From positions 1,237,501 through 1,301,500 of the forward strand of contig NC_090125.1 of NCBI RefSeq assembly GCF_023973825.1: 64,000 nucleotides of DNA. The letters are read 5' to 3'. The notes below the pieces were generated by a model that saw only the letters and a program-made list of their open reading frames with translations, ran no database searches and had not been told where the DNA came from. This DNA is from Plasmodium brasilianum (Eukaryota > Apicomplexa > Aconoidasida > Haemosporida > Plasmodiidae). Below, in pieces: positions 44,301 to 60,600 of this stretch (positions are counted from its first letter, which is position 1; each line of letters starts with the position of its first letter). A program made the translations under genes and the position numbers.

Positions 44301-47300
44301 TTGGATAAACCTGAACATATGCAATATTATGACCTCGACTGTGATGGAAAGGTTGTCTTTTTCTTGACAACAGATGATAAAAATTATTTGGAAAAAATAT
44401 TGTATCATAATGAAGGGGAACACAAGTTAAAAAGGAAAATGCACAATTTTCAGTTGTGCAGATTTCTAGTAGAATTCATCGAGTTAAATTTAATTAAAAC
44501 CAAAAGGGATTTATCTAATTTTCTCACTTGTTACACTCTCAAGTTTTTTAAAATCGGTGAAGCAGAGGAAGGGAGCTGCAGCAGGTGGAGCGACCTCGAC
44601 ATGCATAACAACTGTTACTCCCCAAATCCACGCAAATATAATTGCAAATATAATTGTGTAGGCAAAAAAGGTGCTATAGTGGATGAAATAAAAGAAGTCT
44701 TTCAATTTATGTTTGAAAATAAATTAATTATTATACCATTTGAGAAGGAATGGAGCTACTACTGCTACTTGTTTGCACGTATTTATAATGTAAATTTGCT
44801 GAACGAGCAAAATATCTTCGATTTTAATTTTTTAAATCGCTCCATTAATGTTGACATATTAATGAAGAATGATTTACCACAGAAGATGGACTTGTTCAAA
44901 AAATTATATATTCATCATCACAATAATAAACATAACGATATGCATAATAGAAAATATAGCAATAGTGATAATAATTATAATTACACATTTGAACTAAGAA
45001 CTAGTACTACGACTGAGGATAAACACTTTTTCTCCTTACCCTTTATTACACTTTTACTACTTTTTAAAGATACACAATTTAATAAAAATTTATTTCAAAA
45101 CCTGTTTGTTCAGTTCATAAAATATTTATTTCTGGTTAATATAAATATTAAACAATACGATTTTTATGTCTACGATATGTTAAAGGACGATGATGTTATT
45201 TCATGTACTCACATATCTCCTTACGTTCATTCAGTTTGTAATTCCTTAGCTTTCCTTTTTAATTATTCCTTAATTCAATACGTATATGTTAAAGGTACTC
45301 ACGTCTTATGTGAAAATTTTAAAAAAATTAACATTCTTACCTGACCATTTTTGGGGCTGTTAATGCACACCTGAACGCGTGCATGTATTAACGTGTATAA
45401 CTGTACACAGAAAAAAAAAAAAAAAAAAAAAAAACACGCGCGTTATTTCCATTTGTGCATTTGCTTATTTACTCTTTTAATCCTTTACCAATTTTCTCAT
45501 ACTCTTTGAAGGATTTCCCATGGACATACTGCCTATCATTTTTGTATTTTGCGTAAATTCTGAAATTTCGTTAAAAATTAATTACGCCATGTATGAAGAA
45601 ATAGTAACCTCAAACAGCATCAGTGGGAATAATATAAGGAAGATATTTCATTTTTTCGACTTAAACATTGAAAAATTAAAAAAGTTTAAGTTAACAAAAA
45701 GTGACGACCTACACGTAGCATCAAAGAATATTTTAATTGGGGAGTAAGGAAAGAAAGCTCAAAAAAAAAAAAAAAAATAAAACTTTTCGAAATTGTTCGA
45801 AATGCATGCATTGTACAGAATTGTACGAATTATTCCAGTTGTCCCAAATTACATGAAATTTGTACACAAAAAATTTATTGTTCCATTTCTCATTTAATCC
45901 TTGTCTCTATTCTCATAAGCATAAATATAGACCAGATATGCGAAAGCTTTGAATGGGAAAAAATAAAACGGTTTTACTTTTCCCTGATTGTTTATGATCT
46001 GTTCAGTGAAGACATATATTCTGTGTCGAAGAAGTACTAAAAAAAAAAAATGAAATGAAATGAAATAAATCGAAATGAAATGAAATAAAATGAAATGAAA
46101 TGAAATAAAATGAAATAAAATGAAATAAATCGAAATGAAATGAAATAAAATGAAATAAATCGAAATGAAATAAAATGAATAATAACAATAAAAAGGAAAA
46201 AGGGAAAAAAAAGGAAAACAAAATCCCAATAATTTTATTTGATTAGTCCCCATTTTGCACAAAATGATACGTAATATATGTAGGACCGTTGAACATGTTA
46301 ATCAGTCAGTGGCACAACTGTTTCAACATTTTTTTTTTTTTTATTCTTTTTAGGTACAAATTGAAGACAAAAGAGTTGAAAAACTTATACGTGAAGAGTT
46401 GTTATAATCTTTCTTTCAACTACAAAATCCTTCGAAATTTTAAGGATTCCCTGTAACAAAAAAAAAAAAAAAAAAAAAAATGAAAATTTTACGATAATGG
46501 AAAATTAAATGAATCCAAGAAGTGGCAAAAAATTGCCTTTATTTTGTAATTTCTTAATTTCTTAATTTCTAAATTTCTAAATTTCTTCATTTCTTTTCAT
46601 TTCATTTCATTTTTCTTTTTTTTTTTTTTTCCTTCTGTAGGGACATATTTTGCGGTGTTTTAGAAAAGTTACTATCCAAAATGAAATCCCGAATTTTTCC
46701 TTTTATTACTTAACTATTGAAGTCTTATATTTTTTTTATCTTTTAATTTCGTTGCACATTTATATACCCTTTTATCTACATATATATTTGTATACACATT
46801 TAAAAGAAATGTACTATATATACGGATTCAGCCGTGTGAGACACAGCTGTGTTTACGCACATGAAACATTTTTAATATATCACTTTTTTCTCACCTTGTC
46901 CTTTTATTATTTTTAATTTTAAGTATTAATGTGCATGTTACATTATAAATATCATATTTTGTTGTGCACAATTTTTTTTTTAAAACAAGATTATGTAACA
47001 CTTTTTGGTTCTTCATTCAATATTTGAGTAATTATATTATTTTTTTTTTTTTTTTTTATGTGCACATTTATATAACAACAGTTTTTATAATTTTGACTAA
47101 TAGCAAAGCGGGGTAAAAAAAAGAAAAAAAAAAAGAGGCTGTTCACATTTGAATCGAACAAAAAAAAAAAAAAGAAAAAAGAAAAACATTTAACATTTAA
47201 CATTTAACATTCTTAGCATATATATTTTTTTAAATAGCGCAAAAATGACTTTATATCACGAAGACAAATTAGTGTTATTCTGATTTTTTTTTTTTTTCTT

Positions 47301-50300
47301 TCGCCCTTGCGAATGTATTGCACATGAGTGTGTGTATGTGAGTGCGAGTACGGATGCACGTTGGTCTATTAATCTGTAGGTATGCTCGTCTGTATGAATG
47401 TGCGTGTTATTTATATGTACATCTTACATGTGCTCGTAGGTCTTTACAAAGCAGAATTTTCCTTCGGGGCTTGCTCAAAAAAGTTCACAATTTTTGCCTG
47501 ACTTGTTCATATTTTTTTATTTGTAGCTTATTTCCAGCTAGCTAAATGAAAAAAAAAAAAAAAAAATTAAATTAAAAAAATATAAAAAAGTAGAATAATA
47601 GTGTAATATAGTAACAGTGTAACATAATATAAAAAAGGGGATAAGGGAGTAGAATCGCCAATTTATGTACACCATTTGTATAGGTTAAAGACACCCGAAA
47701 ATGAGTAAATGGAGTTCACTAAAAAGTAAAATAGTGTGGCCTAATGAATTCGTTTATGTAATTGAGAATGAAGGATATGATAACAAATATGGTCATAGTT
47801 ATATTGTAAAATATAATGGAAATATAGTACATAAAAATTTTAAAAAGAGATTACATAAAGTAGAAAAGTTACTGAAGGTTACAAATAATATATGTCAGGA
47901 TTTAGAGGAAAAAAATAATCAATACGATTCCGACGGTCTCGAATATGACAACAATGTTTCAGAAGAAATTAATAATGCAAATCAAATATTATTAAGATTA
48001 AATGATAAAAAGGAATTTATTAATGATAAACTTTCTAAAATTAATACTATTGATGAAAAATATGATATAATAATAAAAGAAGAGCCTTGTTATATATTTC
48101 GCCTGGATTTGCCTTATCTTAACGTGGAAGAGGATTATTTAATCGCGTCTTTGAAAAAAAAGTATTTTCATGAATATTACATGAACAGAAAAAAGAAAGG
48201 GAATCATTATTCAGGTAAAAATAAATCACGAGGAAAAGAAAAAGAGAAAGAGAAAGTGAAGGAATATAAAACCTATTTATATAATATAAAAATAATGGAA
48301 TGTGAGGAAAGCATAGTAGGTAATAGAGAATTTATTTTTTCCGAAGCAAACTCTGAACATCTCAAAATAAATACTCTTATTAATGAAGGAAAAAGCATAC
48401 GAAGTGCACTATACGAGTACAAGGGCTACTGTCTCGATTCGCTTAGCGACGAAGAGGATAATGAAGAAGATAACGAGGCGGATGACAAAGGAACACACCC
48501 AAATAATGGACAATCACCTGAACAAGTCAGGAAAAAGGAAGAACAAATGAACGGCCAAAATAAGAAAGAAATAACTTATGAAACGTTATGCATTCTGCCC
48601 TACTGTGACATAATAAAATTAAAAAAAAAAGAATTTAACACAGAGAATACTGTTGCCGGATTTCTAACCCCATATCTCCTCAACGGAAATGTGAGGAAAT
48701 ATATTGAAAATATTCATCAGTATATAAAATATAAGATTGATGATGAGATTATTTTAAAAAATTTAACTAATATTATAAAATTAATGGCTTTTTTAAAAGA
48801 AAAAAGTTTATTCCATGGAAATATAAAACCGAGTAACCTTTTCATTAGTAACAATGGTCTTCATTTATTAATAGGAAACTTTATTCCTAAATTGAAATTA
48901 TTAAATTATTATTTTTATGTTATACATATGAGAAGAAAAATACCAAGGTATATATCACCAGAACTACTTGCATATTTAAAAAAAAAAAGAATTATATCTA
49001 AAAGTAGGATGAAGCAAAACAAACATATAGATAAGTTCTTTTTTAAAAACGATGTATTCTGCTTAGGTTTATCTTTTTATTATATTATAACTATGAAAGA
49101 GGATATACTATACTATATTGACAATCCTCATGTTTTTCAATTTAATGTGGACAGTGCACAATCGTTTATTACAAGACCAGAATTGTTTTTTCTTTTAAAG
49201 CATATGTTAACTTATGAACACAAGCAACGACCCGATTGGCCCGCTTTGGCCATAATGGTCAATCAGATCAGGGGAAGCAGGAAATTAAAAGGTAATTAAC
49301 ATGGAGGAGGTGCAGCATAACAGCGGTGCAACCGCCAACCGTTGTACCCCATATGCGTTTTGCACACACGACGTATGTCTATTGCTAGAACATTAGCAGT
49401 GCTATCAGGATTAGAAGCAGGATTAATATAGTGTATCCATATAGCCGCATTAAGCACTCTACTCAATTAGCAGTTGCTATATTACAATTCCCTTTTACTT
49501 TTTGGCACACCATTTGTCCACGTAAAGCTTTATATTTGCCTAAATTTTTCAGTTTAAAAAGACTTTGTATTAAGTTAAATTTTAAACAAAATATGTGCAT
49601 ATAATAAAAAATGTGTATGTGTTTTGTCCTTTCGTGTGCAAGAATTATATATTTTTCCGCTTTTTACAAAATGTAAACACATATAATTGGCCTAGTTGCA
49701 AAGTGTTAATACAATTCTAACTCTTCGATCAATCGACATATATGCACATAATACAAGAAGTACGAACAAGCTACCCACCAGTGGGCATGGGGGGGATGTG
49801 AACTACAGTTAGAGGACAATAAAAATCGCCAACAAATAGGTACACACAATTGTGCTAGTGTATATATAAATACATACACATAAATACATATATACATGTA
49901 TATACATACATACATGTACACACATACTTATACATACATACTTGTACATGCATACCTACATACATACATATACATACATACTTGTACATGCATACTTATA
50001 CGTACATACTTGTACATGCATACTTATACGTACATACTTGTACATGCATACCTACATACATACATACATACATATACATATACACATACATACTTGTACA
50101 TGCACACTTATACGTACATACCTACATATATATTCATATACATGTATACACACTTACCCGCTACAGAGTCGTTAAAACTTATGATCAATTAAAAAGAAAT
50201 ATTTTATATCTCATGTTTGGATTCTCTCAAATGGGTATTTGTATAAATACGTAAGTGGGCATGCATAGATAATCATCGTTAAAATAACAGATGTAAGAGG

Positions 50301-53300
50301 GTATATGTAAATGAAAATGTGAGCTAGCTTATTCTTGTTTAATTATTCGAGGTTACATCCTTTTGGAAGTTCTTTCTATTTTTAAAATTGTTAAAAGGCT
50401 TTCTGTTAAAATTTTTTCCATCGCCCTTATTGTTCTTAAAGTTATTGCTGTTGTTGTTGCTGTAGTTGTTGTTGTAGTTGTTACTATTATTGCCATTATT
50501 ATGCCTGTAGCTGTTTCCATTGGTATTGTTATCATTATCGTTATTTACGTCATTGTTTCCCTCTGTTTGTTCGTTCCCATTGAAGTTTCCCCTGTGTGTG
50601 CTGAAGTACCTGCCATTTTTGCCTCTGTTATCATTTTTGTGTCCACCTCTATCATCGTTTCTTTTTTCATTTCCATTAATAAATTTGTTAAAATTAAAAT
50701 TTTTTTTTCCTGCGAATCCCTTTCCTGCTTGCCCCTGATTTGGACCTGCCCTATTCTTATTAAACCCAGAATTATTATTATTAAATTTGTTCATGTTATT
50801 AAAACTATAGTTGTTATTATTATCATAAGACGAATAATTATTATTATTTAACATAATGGATACACGGACATAACTATTATTCATTAGATGACCATCTCGT
50901 TCTATTGCTTTTAGACAACTAGCTAAACTATCAAATTCTACAAAGACTTTTGTATTATTATTAATAAAATGTATATTGTTAATTAACCCACAATTATCCA
51001 AAAATTTTCTTATATCTTCTTCTGATGTATTTTTTTCTACATATGATATAAGTATTTTATTTTGGACATACTTATTTTCAAAAAATTTAACAGGTATTCC
51101 TTTAAATTTTTCACTTGTTTTTCTTAATAACAAATCTTTTATTTTTCTATCTGTACAATATATAAAAGCAGAATTGTTATATCGAATAATATATATATAT
51201 ATGTCTTCTTCCACATAATTATCAGCTACAATACCTTTTATAAATTTTCTTACATCATCTTCTTCTGTATCTCTACTAATATTAATTAAGGTTAAGAGAT
51301 ATTCCCCTTGATCCTTTTCACTACTATTATTCATACCTAATTCATTCTGTGCAATGTTTTTACTATTACCCTTATTAATATTGTTATTATTACTGTTACT
51401 ATTGTTCACCTTCTGCTTTTTATTATTTTCTAAATTTGGGCCTGCTTTTTCCTTTTTTCTTTTATTTTTACCAACCACGTTTTTCTCTTGCCTTTTTTGC
51501 TCCTCTTCTTCGTCCGTTTCTGTGTCCTCGTCTGTGTCCTCATCGGTATCCTCTTCTGCATCCTTTTCTGCATCTTCTTCTGCATCTTCTTCTGCATCTA
51601 CTTTTGCATTTACTTCTTTATCCGAATCCGAATCGGCGTCTGAATCTGAATCAGAATCTGAATCAGAATCTGAGTCCGAATCAGAATCTTCCTTTTTCTT
51701 CTGTACCTTCTTTTTCTCTGCTTTCTTTCCACTACCTCCTGCCACTGTGCCTACTGATGTTTTTGCAACTACTGCAGCTGTAGCTGATGATACTTTTGCC
51801 GCAGTTTTTGGTGCTTCTTTTGCCGCTCCCTTTGCCACTCCTTTTGCCAGTACTTTTGGTGCCTCTTTTTTCTTCTGCTCTTCTTCATCCGAATCCGAAT
51901 CGGAATCTGAGTCTGAATCTGAGTCAGAATCTGAATCTGAGTCCGAGTCAGCTTCTTTTTTTTTCTTTTCTGTAACATTTGTTTTGTTGGAAACAGGTTC
52001 AACTTTTTCTTCTATGTCCTTGTCATTATCACTGTCGTCTGAATCATCATCACTGTCATCTGAAGAATCCGACGATTCTGATACAACTTCTTTTTTCTTT
52101 TTTGCTTTACCTTTTTTCGCTTTTTTTTTATTCCTTCCTCCTAAAATATTATGTTTTGCTTCTGAGTCAGCAGCTGTAGATTCAGTCACTTTGCTTTCAA
52201 TTTTGTTATCATCATCTGTAAGGTACGGAGAAACGAGTAAGAAATGTACATATAAGAAAGGAGCATACAAAAAAAAAAAAAAAAATATATGTACACATTT
52301 ACATTTACATTTTGGTTAACAATACACTAAAACGTTCATACACTTCATGGCGTACTTTTTTTTTTTTTTTTTTTTTTTTTTAACTACATCAAGGAATGTC
52401 AATCATACACAAAAGAGAACAACAACAAAAAAAAAAAAAAAAAAAAAGGAAAGAAAGAAAGAAAAATAAAACAAAGTAGAACAATACAACGCAATAATAC
52501 ACAATAGAAAATTCCACCTATGCATACATACATAAATGTAACACGGATAAAAAAAAATATATATTTTTTTTTTTTTTTCAGTGATCTTGGTGAAATAGCA
52601 AAAACTCATCAAATTATTTTGTCAGTATTTCTTTTTTCATCATAAAAAAAAAAAAAAATAATATTTCTTATTTGCACATACATGTTATAAAATAACAAAA
52701 CACAAAATGATGACTTTTTGAGAAAAAAAATAAAATAAACTACGTTAGGAAGTAACTACGTTAGGAAGTAACTACGTTAGGAAGTAACTACGTGTGGAAG
52801 TAGCAACGTAATGAAGTAGCAACGTAATGAAGTAACAACGTAATGAAGTAGCAACGTAATGAAGTAACAACGTAATGAAGTAACAAAAACATTCCTCGCT
52901 TAAATTTTGCACATAAACTAACCTGCTTGGTCTTTTTTTTCGCTTATTTTATCTTCCTTCGGTTTGCTCTTTTTAAATAAATTTAGGGCCATTTTTTTCA
53001 TTTCTTTATAAAATAAAACGTAATTGTGTAGTTCAAAAGAGCTAAACAGTAGCTGCTCAACCGTCGATATTCAGTAATGTTATAACTATTATACGTATTA
53101 ATTTTGTAGAGTAATGAAAATGTACGTTATTTATAATAACAGATTTGTATGATATTTGTTAAATGGGCTTATAAAAATTAATTTGTTTCTATAAAAAGTA
53201 TTTTATTATATAATAAGAAAAAAAAAAAAAAATTAAATAATACATACAAGTAAAATTTTACATAATTTATACAAGCAAAATTACATAATTTATACAAGCA

Positions 53301-53805
53301 AAATTGCATATAATAAACACGTAAAATGAATGTCCTTTCAATTGTTTTCATTTATATATGTATATTTTATAAATTACAAACGCTCAAAAAATTAAATGAA
53401 GATAAGAAACACAACGCGTATATATATCTATTGATTTATTTTATATAAAGTAATAGGCTTTTTGTTTTTAAAAATCAGTACTAAAATATTAACTGCTTAT
53501 TTAAAAATCGATACGATGATCTTCGCAAAATGATTACGATGAATTTTAAAAAAATGAAAATTATATATTGTCAAAAATAGTAGAACGTAAATTATTACTT
53601 GTTCAGGTAAAATTAAAAAATTTATATGAAACATGTGCTATGCGATATGTATACGTATATATATGTATAAATATAAATTAAGAAAATGTAAAGTTGCGTT
53701 GTATACGTTTTACTGTTGATTTGCAATTGCATATTTATAATAATATGTTCATTATAATTAAGCATACAGATAAATATGTTACTCCTACATAAATATATAC
53801 TTAAA

Positions 53806-53843
<38 letters not shown>

Positions 53844-54562
53844 AGTATATATGAATGAATGTTTGTATACATGTATGAATGTATGTATGAATGTATGTAG
53901 GCATGAATGTATGAACGTATGAATGCATGAATGTATGAACGTATGAATGCATGAATGTATGTATGTATTTATATATTTATGTAGTTATGTATGAATGTAT
54001 GTATAATTCGAATGGGGATTAAAAGTAACGACCCAGTATAAAGGATAATGCAACAACAACCAGTGCTTTGTTTAAACACTCAAATTTGTTTGAATATAAG
54101 GCTGTAAAAAAAAAAAAAAAATTGAGTTTACTATTTATTTTACGCTCATATATTATATATATATATATATATATGAATACATTTATACATACTGAATACT
54201 TACTATTCGTGAGTGTATGCATGGTTCCTTCTTTTTTTTCCTCAAGTTTTATAAAAACATCAACAATATTCCCGCTGGTTTGGGGCCTTTCTTTTGATAA
54301 TGCATTAAAAAGGTGCTATTTAAAAAAATTTTAAAAACAACAGAGGAATTGAATATTATTACAGGGTTGTTATATCACACGTGTTATACAGTAACCTTGT
54401 GCAATGTTATGCAAGAGTACTCTACATCACTGCGTGATTACTGTTTTGACATTTTTTTCTGACTATCAACAAAAATAAAAAGAGGTTATGCACTTAAGGA
54501 ATAAAAACTTTTATGCTATACGAGGAAACCCCTTTGGTACCCCCCACATTGTCAATGTTTTA

Positions 54563-54611
<49 letters not shown>

Positions 54612-57600
54612 TATTACTGTTTTTATATGTACATATACAAAAAATAAAAAAAAAGTTGTAAAAAAAAGCTTTCTAAAAGCTTCTTACCAATGTGAACATT
54701 TTAAAATTCATATTCAGGAAAAAATAAAAATTAACGAATGTTCTACTTTTTTTAATTTCATATGTATGGATTAACTAAAAAAAATAAAGAAAAGAGAAAA
54801 AATAGTACTATCATATATAACAATAAAAGAATGTGAAAAAAAGGTATTGCAGTATTTTAAATTTGCATTTCACAGTAATAGTATTAACATGTTCAGAAAA
54901 ATAGTGAAACAACGAAACATTTAAAAAATATAAAAAAAAAAAAAAAAACAGAGAAAATAAAGTTATATCTGAACATATAAAAAAATAAGTATATGTTAGT
55001 CTTCTTTACATTTTATTGGTATAAAGCACCAAATGTTCCACTTCACCATTTTTGAAACTAAATAATTCATATAGATAAACATAAACATGCAAAAGAGAAA
55101 AAAAAAAAAAAAAAAGGAGCAGAGTTTTCTACGTGTTCTTAGTAAATATAATAATATGCGTCTTTTAAAATTACATTTAAGAATTATAAAATCTCGATTT
55201 GTTCGAATATGACAAATGTCTCTCTAGTTATTGATGACTGATGCCCGTATGTACAGGGATATACAAGTACATACATGCACATATATATATATATATATGT
55301 ATGTTCACATGTACACATGTGGATCGTATTGCCGGGGAGTGAAGCACCATTTTGATAATAAACAATTACACCTGTTTTTATTTATGACTATACAAAATGT
55401 TCTACTCGGAACATACAGTAACGCATAGTGCGTGTAGTCCTACATTGTGCATATAGTTATGCATTATACATACATCCGTACATTATACTTACAGCCATGC
55501 ATTATACATACATCCGTACATTATACTTACAGCCATGCATTATACATACATCCGCGCATTATACATACATCCGCGCATTATACATACAGCCCCGCTCTTT
55601 ATATGTAGCCATACTTCTTACAAAATGAATTACAAAAATGTTTCTTTTAACGTGTTTAAAATGCTACATTTTTTCTCTTGTTTTTGGGATACTCTTATAC
55701 ATTTTCCTTCGTCCAATTGAGGGATAGGAGTTTGCACACGAATGTAGAATTTTATGCTACTTGTTATGATAAAAGCTGTTTAAAAAAAAAAAAAAATAAA
55801 ATAAAATGAACAAGCAAGGTAAATAAAAAAAAAAAAAAGGACCAAGTTTGGTAAATATTTACAATAAAACATAGTTAAATAATGTAGCAAGTTAAAAAAA
55901 AAAATGATCTACGAGTAAATTTACTTGTTATATTAAAAACGACTAATTGGTTAAAAAATACATAGTTGGCATTTCCTGTATTCTTGCGTAACCACAAATT
56001 CATTGTAACAAAGAATAAATTCAAGTTTCCGAGAAGTATTATCAGCTGTTAAAAAAAAAGTGCACACAAAATAATTTGAAGTAAACATGTAAAGGTACAT
56101 CAGAATGTACATATATACATTTGTGCACGTAATTCACATGCGTGTGTTCATAATATTTTAACAAAACGTGATACGAAAGGACAGATAATATGAACGTTCA
56201 TACACATTGTGCATTGTTCATTCTGCGCAATAGTAAAAGCGCCAAAGGGGAGGGAACAGTAATATGTGTAATCCATATTACATATGTATAAATGTACGTA
56301 TGCACTTAAAAACTCTGCACGAATGCATGGAAATTCGTTTTAAATTTTTACTAGTTTGGCAAACGGAATGGTATATAAGGTCTTCTCATAATCAATTGCC
56401 AGCAACAGCTGAAAACCAAAATGATAAAAAATAAATGACGAGGTGTGATAAAACAGAATGACGCTTAATAATGATAAAACAAATGGTGTAAATTGATAAA
56501 CCAATTATACACTCTTTCGCGAATTTCACAAATGCTTCAAATATAGGTAAGTACCAAAGAGTACACTATATCGTTAATAGTAATATTGGGGTGATACATC
56601 AACGCAATCTGAAAAAGAGAAGTCAATCATAATTCGTTTCGAAAAATATAGCAGCTACAGTTACAAAAGAAGCATACATATTTATGTACATGTGTGTATT
56701 CACATAAATATGTACATATATATATGTGCGTACTTAGGTTTACGTTGCTAAGAGCTTATTGTGTAATGATAGCAATTTCTCTTACTACTTACGGCAATCA
56801 TAATTTTTAAGTAGATTAGAGGTGTTTTCATGAGACGAAAAAAAAGGGGAAGGGGATAAAGAAAGATATGAAACTGCGTTAAAATAAAAGCGAAAAAATT
56901 AATTAAAACAAATTAGATTAGCAAAATATGGAAAATACATAATATATGGAAAATAAATGAAATATATATAAAAAAAAAAAAATTCATTTATGCCCACGAG
57001 GACATATTGTATAATATCCTTTTTATTTTACGTATTCTCATTTTGTTTCAAATACTGTATGTTCCCAATTTCATAATTTTTTTGTTTTACTCTTTCGTAT
57101 ATATAAACATTTAATCTTACGTGAAAGAGGAACAAAAAGGAGTAATAGTAGTCCTTAAACATCTGCAGAGCGAATTTGATTAGAGGTACACATATATATA
57201 TGTATATATGTACATGTATACGTATATTCGTATATCTATTTGTATACGTATATTTGTATATCTATTCATACATGTACTGTACATGCTCATATCACATTAA
57301 CTTTCCATGTGCTAATTTTGCCCCATCGCTCTTTCGATGAAGGATATGAAACGTTACCGTTGAAAAGATATACCAGAAATTGCCCAGGTTCGGCTGGAGG
57401 AACAGTACCTTGTATTCGTTAATCAACGTGTTGTCTAGGAACGACTGAAAAGGGGCGAATGATACGTATACGCACAAGTACATATGTATATATGTATGTA
57501 TATGCATATGTATATATATCTATATCTATATCTACTTATATATATATATATATACATGTAAGTATATCCATATATATGGCCTCGCGGGTGCACATACGTG

Positions 57601-60600
57601 CCATAACACGTTCACGTGGTGCAGCTGCAAGATGTAGGAGCGTTACCCTTATTTGTTCAGAAATTTTGCTCAATACATACCAGTGAACTTGAGTTGAGGT
57701 AATATGAGGTAACAATCAGTAGAGTGTACATGGTAAAAGTGATAAGCAACAAAAGTACGTTCTTCAAAATGATAAGAAATAACTTGAAAAATTTTATATT
57801 TTCCTTTATATCATATTTTGTTACACCCTGGTCAATACAAATAATTAAATTGTTTATACCAATAATGGAAAGTATAAAGTGAAATGAAGAGATATATAAA
57901 AGTATGCTATTACAGAACATGATCATAAAATGGTTAAGAACAGACCATAATTTATTTGAAAAATTGCTTATACGTAATAGTGTTAAATAGAATGATGTTG
58001 TTATTAGTAATAATTTAAAATTGTCAAGTGAGAGAAAAACATTTGCTAGTATTGTAAAAGGATTATTCAAATAAATATTCATTAAAAGTATTGAGTTTAT
58101 TAATCTCCATTTGTCTCTTTTACACGTATTTACATAATTAAAATATTTCCTCCATTTCTTTAACTTTTCAATTATAATAAATAAAAAGAACCCTATTAAT
58201 AAATCAACTATACAAATAATAATATAATAGCGAAATTCGTAGTTATTCATTATGTTTTCTATTAATTTATTATTTTTTACTGCTATTTTTTTAAAAATAA
58301 GGATATGCAAAATATATAGGAATAACGGATTAATCCTTACTGTTAAGGAGGAATATATGTCTTTATAAATTTTACTCAGTATATAACTATCATAAATATA
58401 TTTAAAATTATATACATCGGAATTAAAAGAATAATGCATTGAGTCATTTTTAAATATGAACTGTCTTAACTCATTATTTCTTTTATTTTTTTCAAAATAT
58501 TTTTCCAACTCGTTAGATTTCTCTTCCAAAGGGGTATAATGACCCTTCCTTATATAATTGTCCTTTTGTTTCATCTCTTCATTTTGCATGTTTTCAATAT
58601 TGATTAGCATGTTAATGTATTTGTAATTACTCCCTTGTATCACATTGAATAAGGAAAAGGCTAAAATTCGTATGAACAGGCAAACTAACAAACTTGTCAC
58701 TACATACCTGCTCTTAGTGCTCCTCAATCGGGTAGATTCTTCATTTCCTCTGTGCTTCATATTTGTGCAAAAGTGCTATGCGAGCGTTTTGTTTCAGTGC
58801 TATGCGTGTGTGTTGAGTACCCGCTGCGTGTATGTGTTCCTCTAGTTTCCTGTATTATGCATGTGCACATATAAACATGTCAAACAGCAAAAAAGTAATC
58901 ATACCTTTATACAGGAAAAAAAAAAATTTATCTCTGCATTTGGTCTGACAAATGTTGAATAGGTGTAACTAGTTCCGAGCTCTTAACAGTGTCCTGTTCT
59001 TTTTTCTTCTATGCTATATATTTGTTCTTAATAAGTATATATTCGTTCTTAAGAAGTATATAATTTTTCTTCCCTACTTAGTACATATTTGTTTTTCCTT
59101 ATGTTGTATAAATTAGTTCTTCCTTATGTAGTATAAATTAGTTCTTCCTTATGTAGTATAAATTAGTTCTTCCTTATGTAGTATATAAATCTTTTTCCTT
59201 TTGTTCTATTTCTTTTTTTTTTTTTTACCGTTTCGCTTTTGTCGCATACGTATACTGTATTTGTTTCCCCTTCCCGGAGATGCTATTTTTCTGTTTTTAT
59301 TGCGAACATATGTACATAATTTTAACCTAATTTAGCCTTGTTTTATTTATTTGTATTATTTCTTATTTTATTTCTTATTTTATTTCTTATTTTATTTCTT
59401 ATTTTATTTCTTATTTTACTTCTTATTTTATTTCTTATTTTATTTTATTTTCTTATTTTATTTTCTTATTTTATTTTCTTATTTTATTTTTTTATTATTT
59501 TTTTTTATTTATTTATTTTTTTCCTTCATGCGCTCAAGCCTTTTCGGTAAAAATTTGCTTGACGCAGTGCCTTGCAATTTTTCCGTTGGTTTGCTTCTTC
59601 GTTTGTTAAAAGAGAACAAATAAAGAAAAAGGAGTAGAACTTATACACACACTCGAGTAGTATATATATTGACAAAAGTATAGCTGCGTTTAAGAGTATC
59701 GATATTTTTCTTTTTTTATTTCTTTTTTTACCATACCTATTTATGCCAATTTGTTATTACCTTTTGTAACCTCCGTACGTGGAGCGCGTCGCACGTACAG
59801 GAAGTATAAATTATACTGGGTTTATAAATCATACTGGGTATATAAATCATACTCGGTATATAAATCATACTGGGTTTATAAATCATACTGGGTTTATAAA
59901 TCATACTGGGTTTATAAATCATACTGGGTATATAAATCATACTCGGTATATAAATTATACTCGGTATATAAATCATACTGGGTTTATAAATCATACTGGG
60001 TTTATAAATCATAATTGAGGTATTACCCTTTTTGTAGGCGTAAGAAGCATATCCTTGAGCTCCCTTCTCACACACATATACATTAAAATATAATAATAGT
60101 AATAAAATAATTTTTAAAAAGTGCAGTTAATAAAATTTTAAGCTCGTACGTTTATCTAGGTGTGAAAATACTATTGATGCAGAGGAGGGGCACATAACAG
60201 TAATAACTTATATTCGTATGTGCATTTTCCCAGAGTACATAACCCCACATAAGAGTACTTTTGAATGAGTGTTGCTTGTTGTGTATTTCTGAGTATTGCT
60301 AACTGATCATTGCTATTGCGTGTATGCGTGCTCACGGACTACGCGGAAATTTTTCCGAGTAAAAAGATATAGAAATACGCCGCTGGTCCAGTGGACATAC
60401 ATATATATATATATATATTTGTATTTATATATTTATATTTATATTTATATTTATATATTTATATGTATATATATATATTTATATGCATATGTGAGTGACG
60501 TCTTCACATAGCGTTAAAGGCGAAGTATAACATGCTGCAAATATTTCCGAAGAGGGAAGGGATAAGCTCTTGCCTTGTACAGGTAAATAAGATAGGTCTA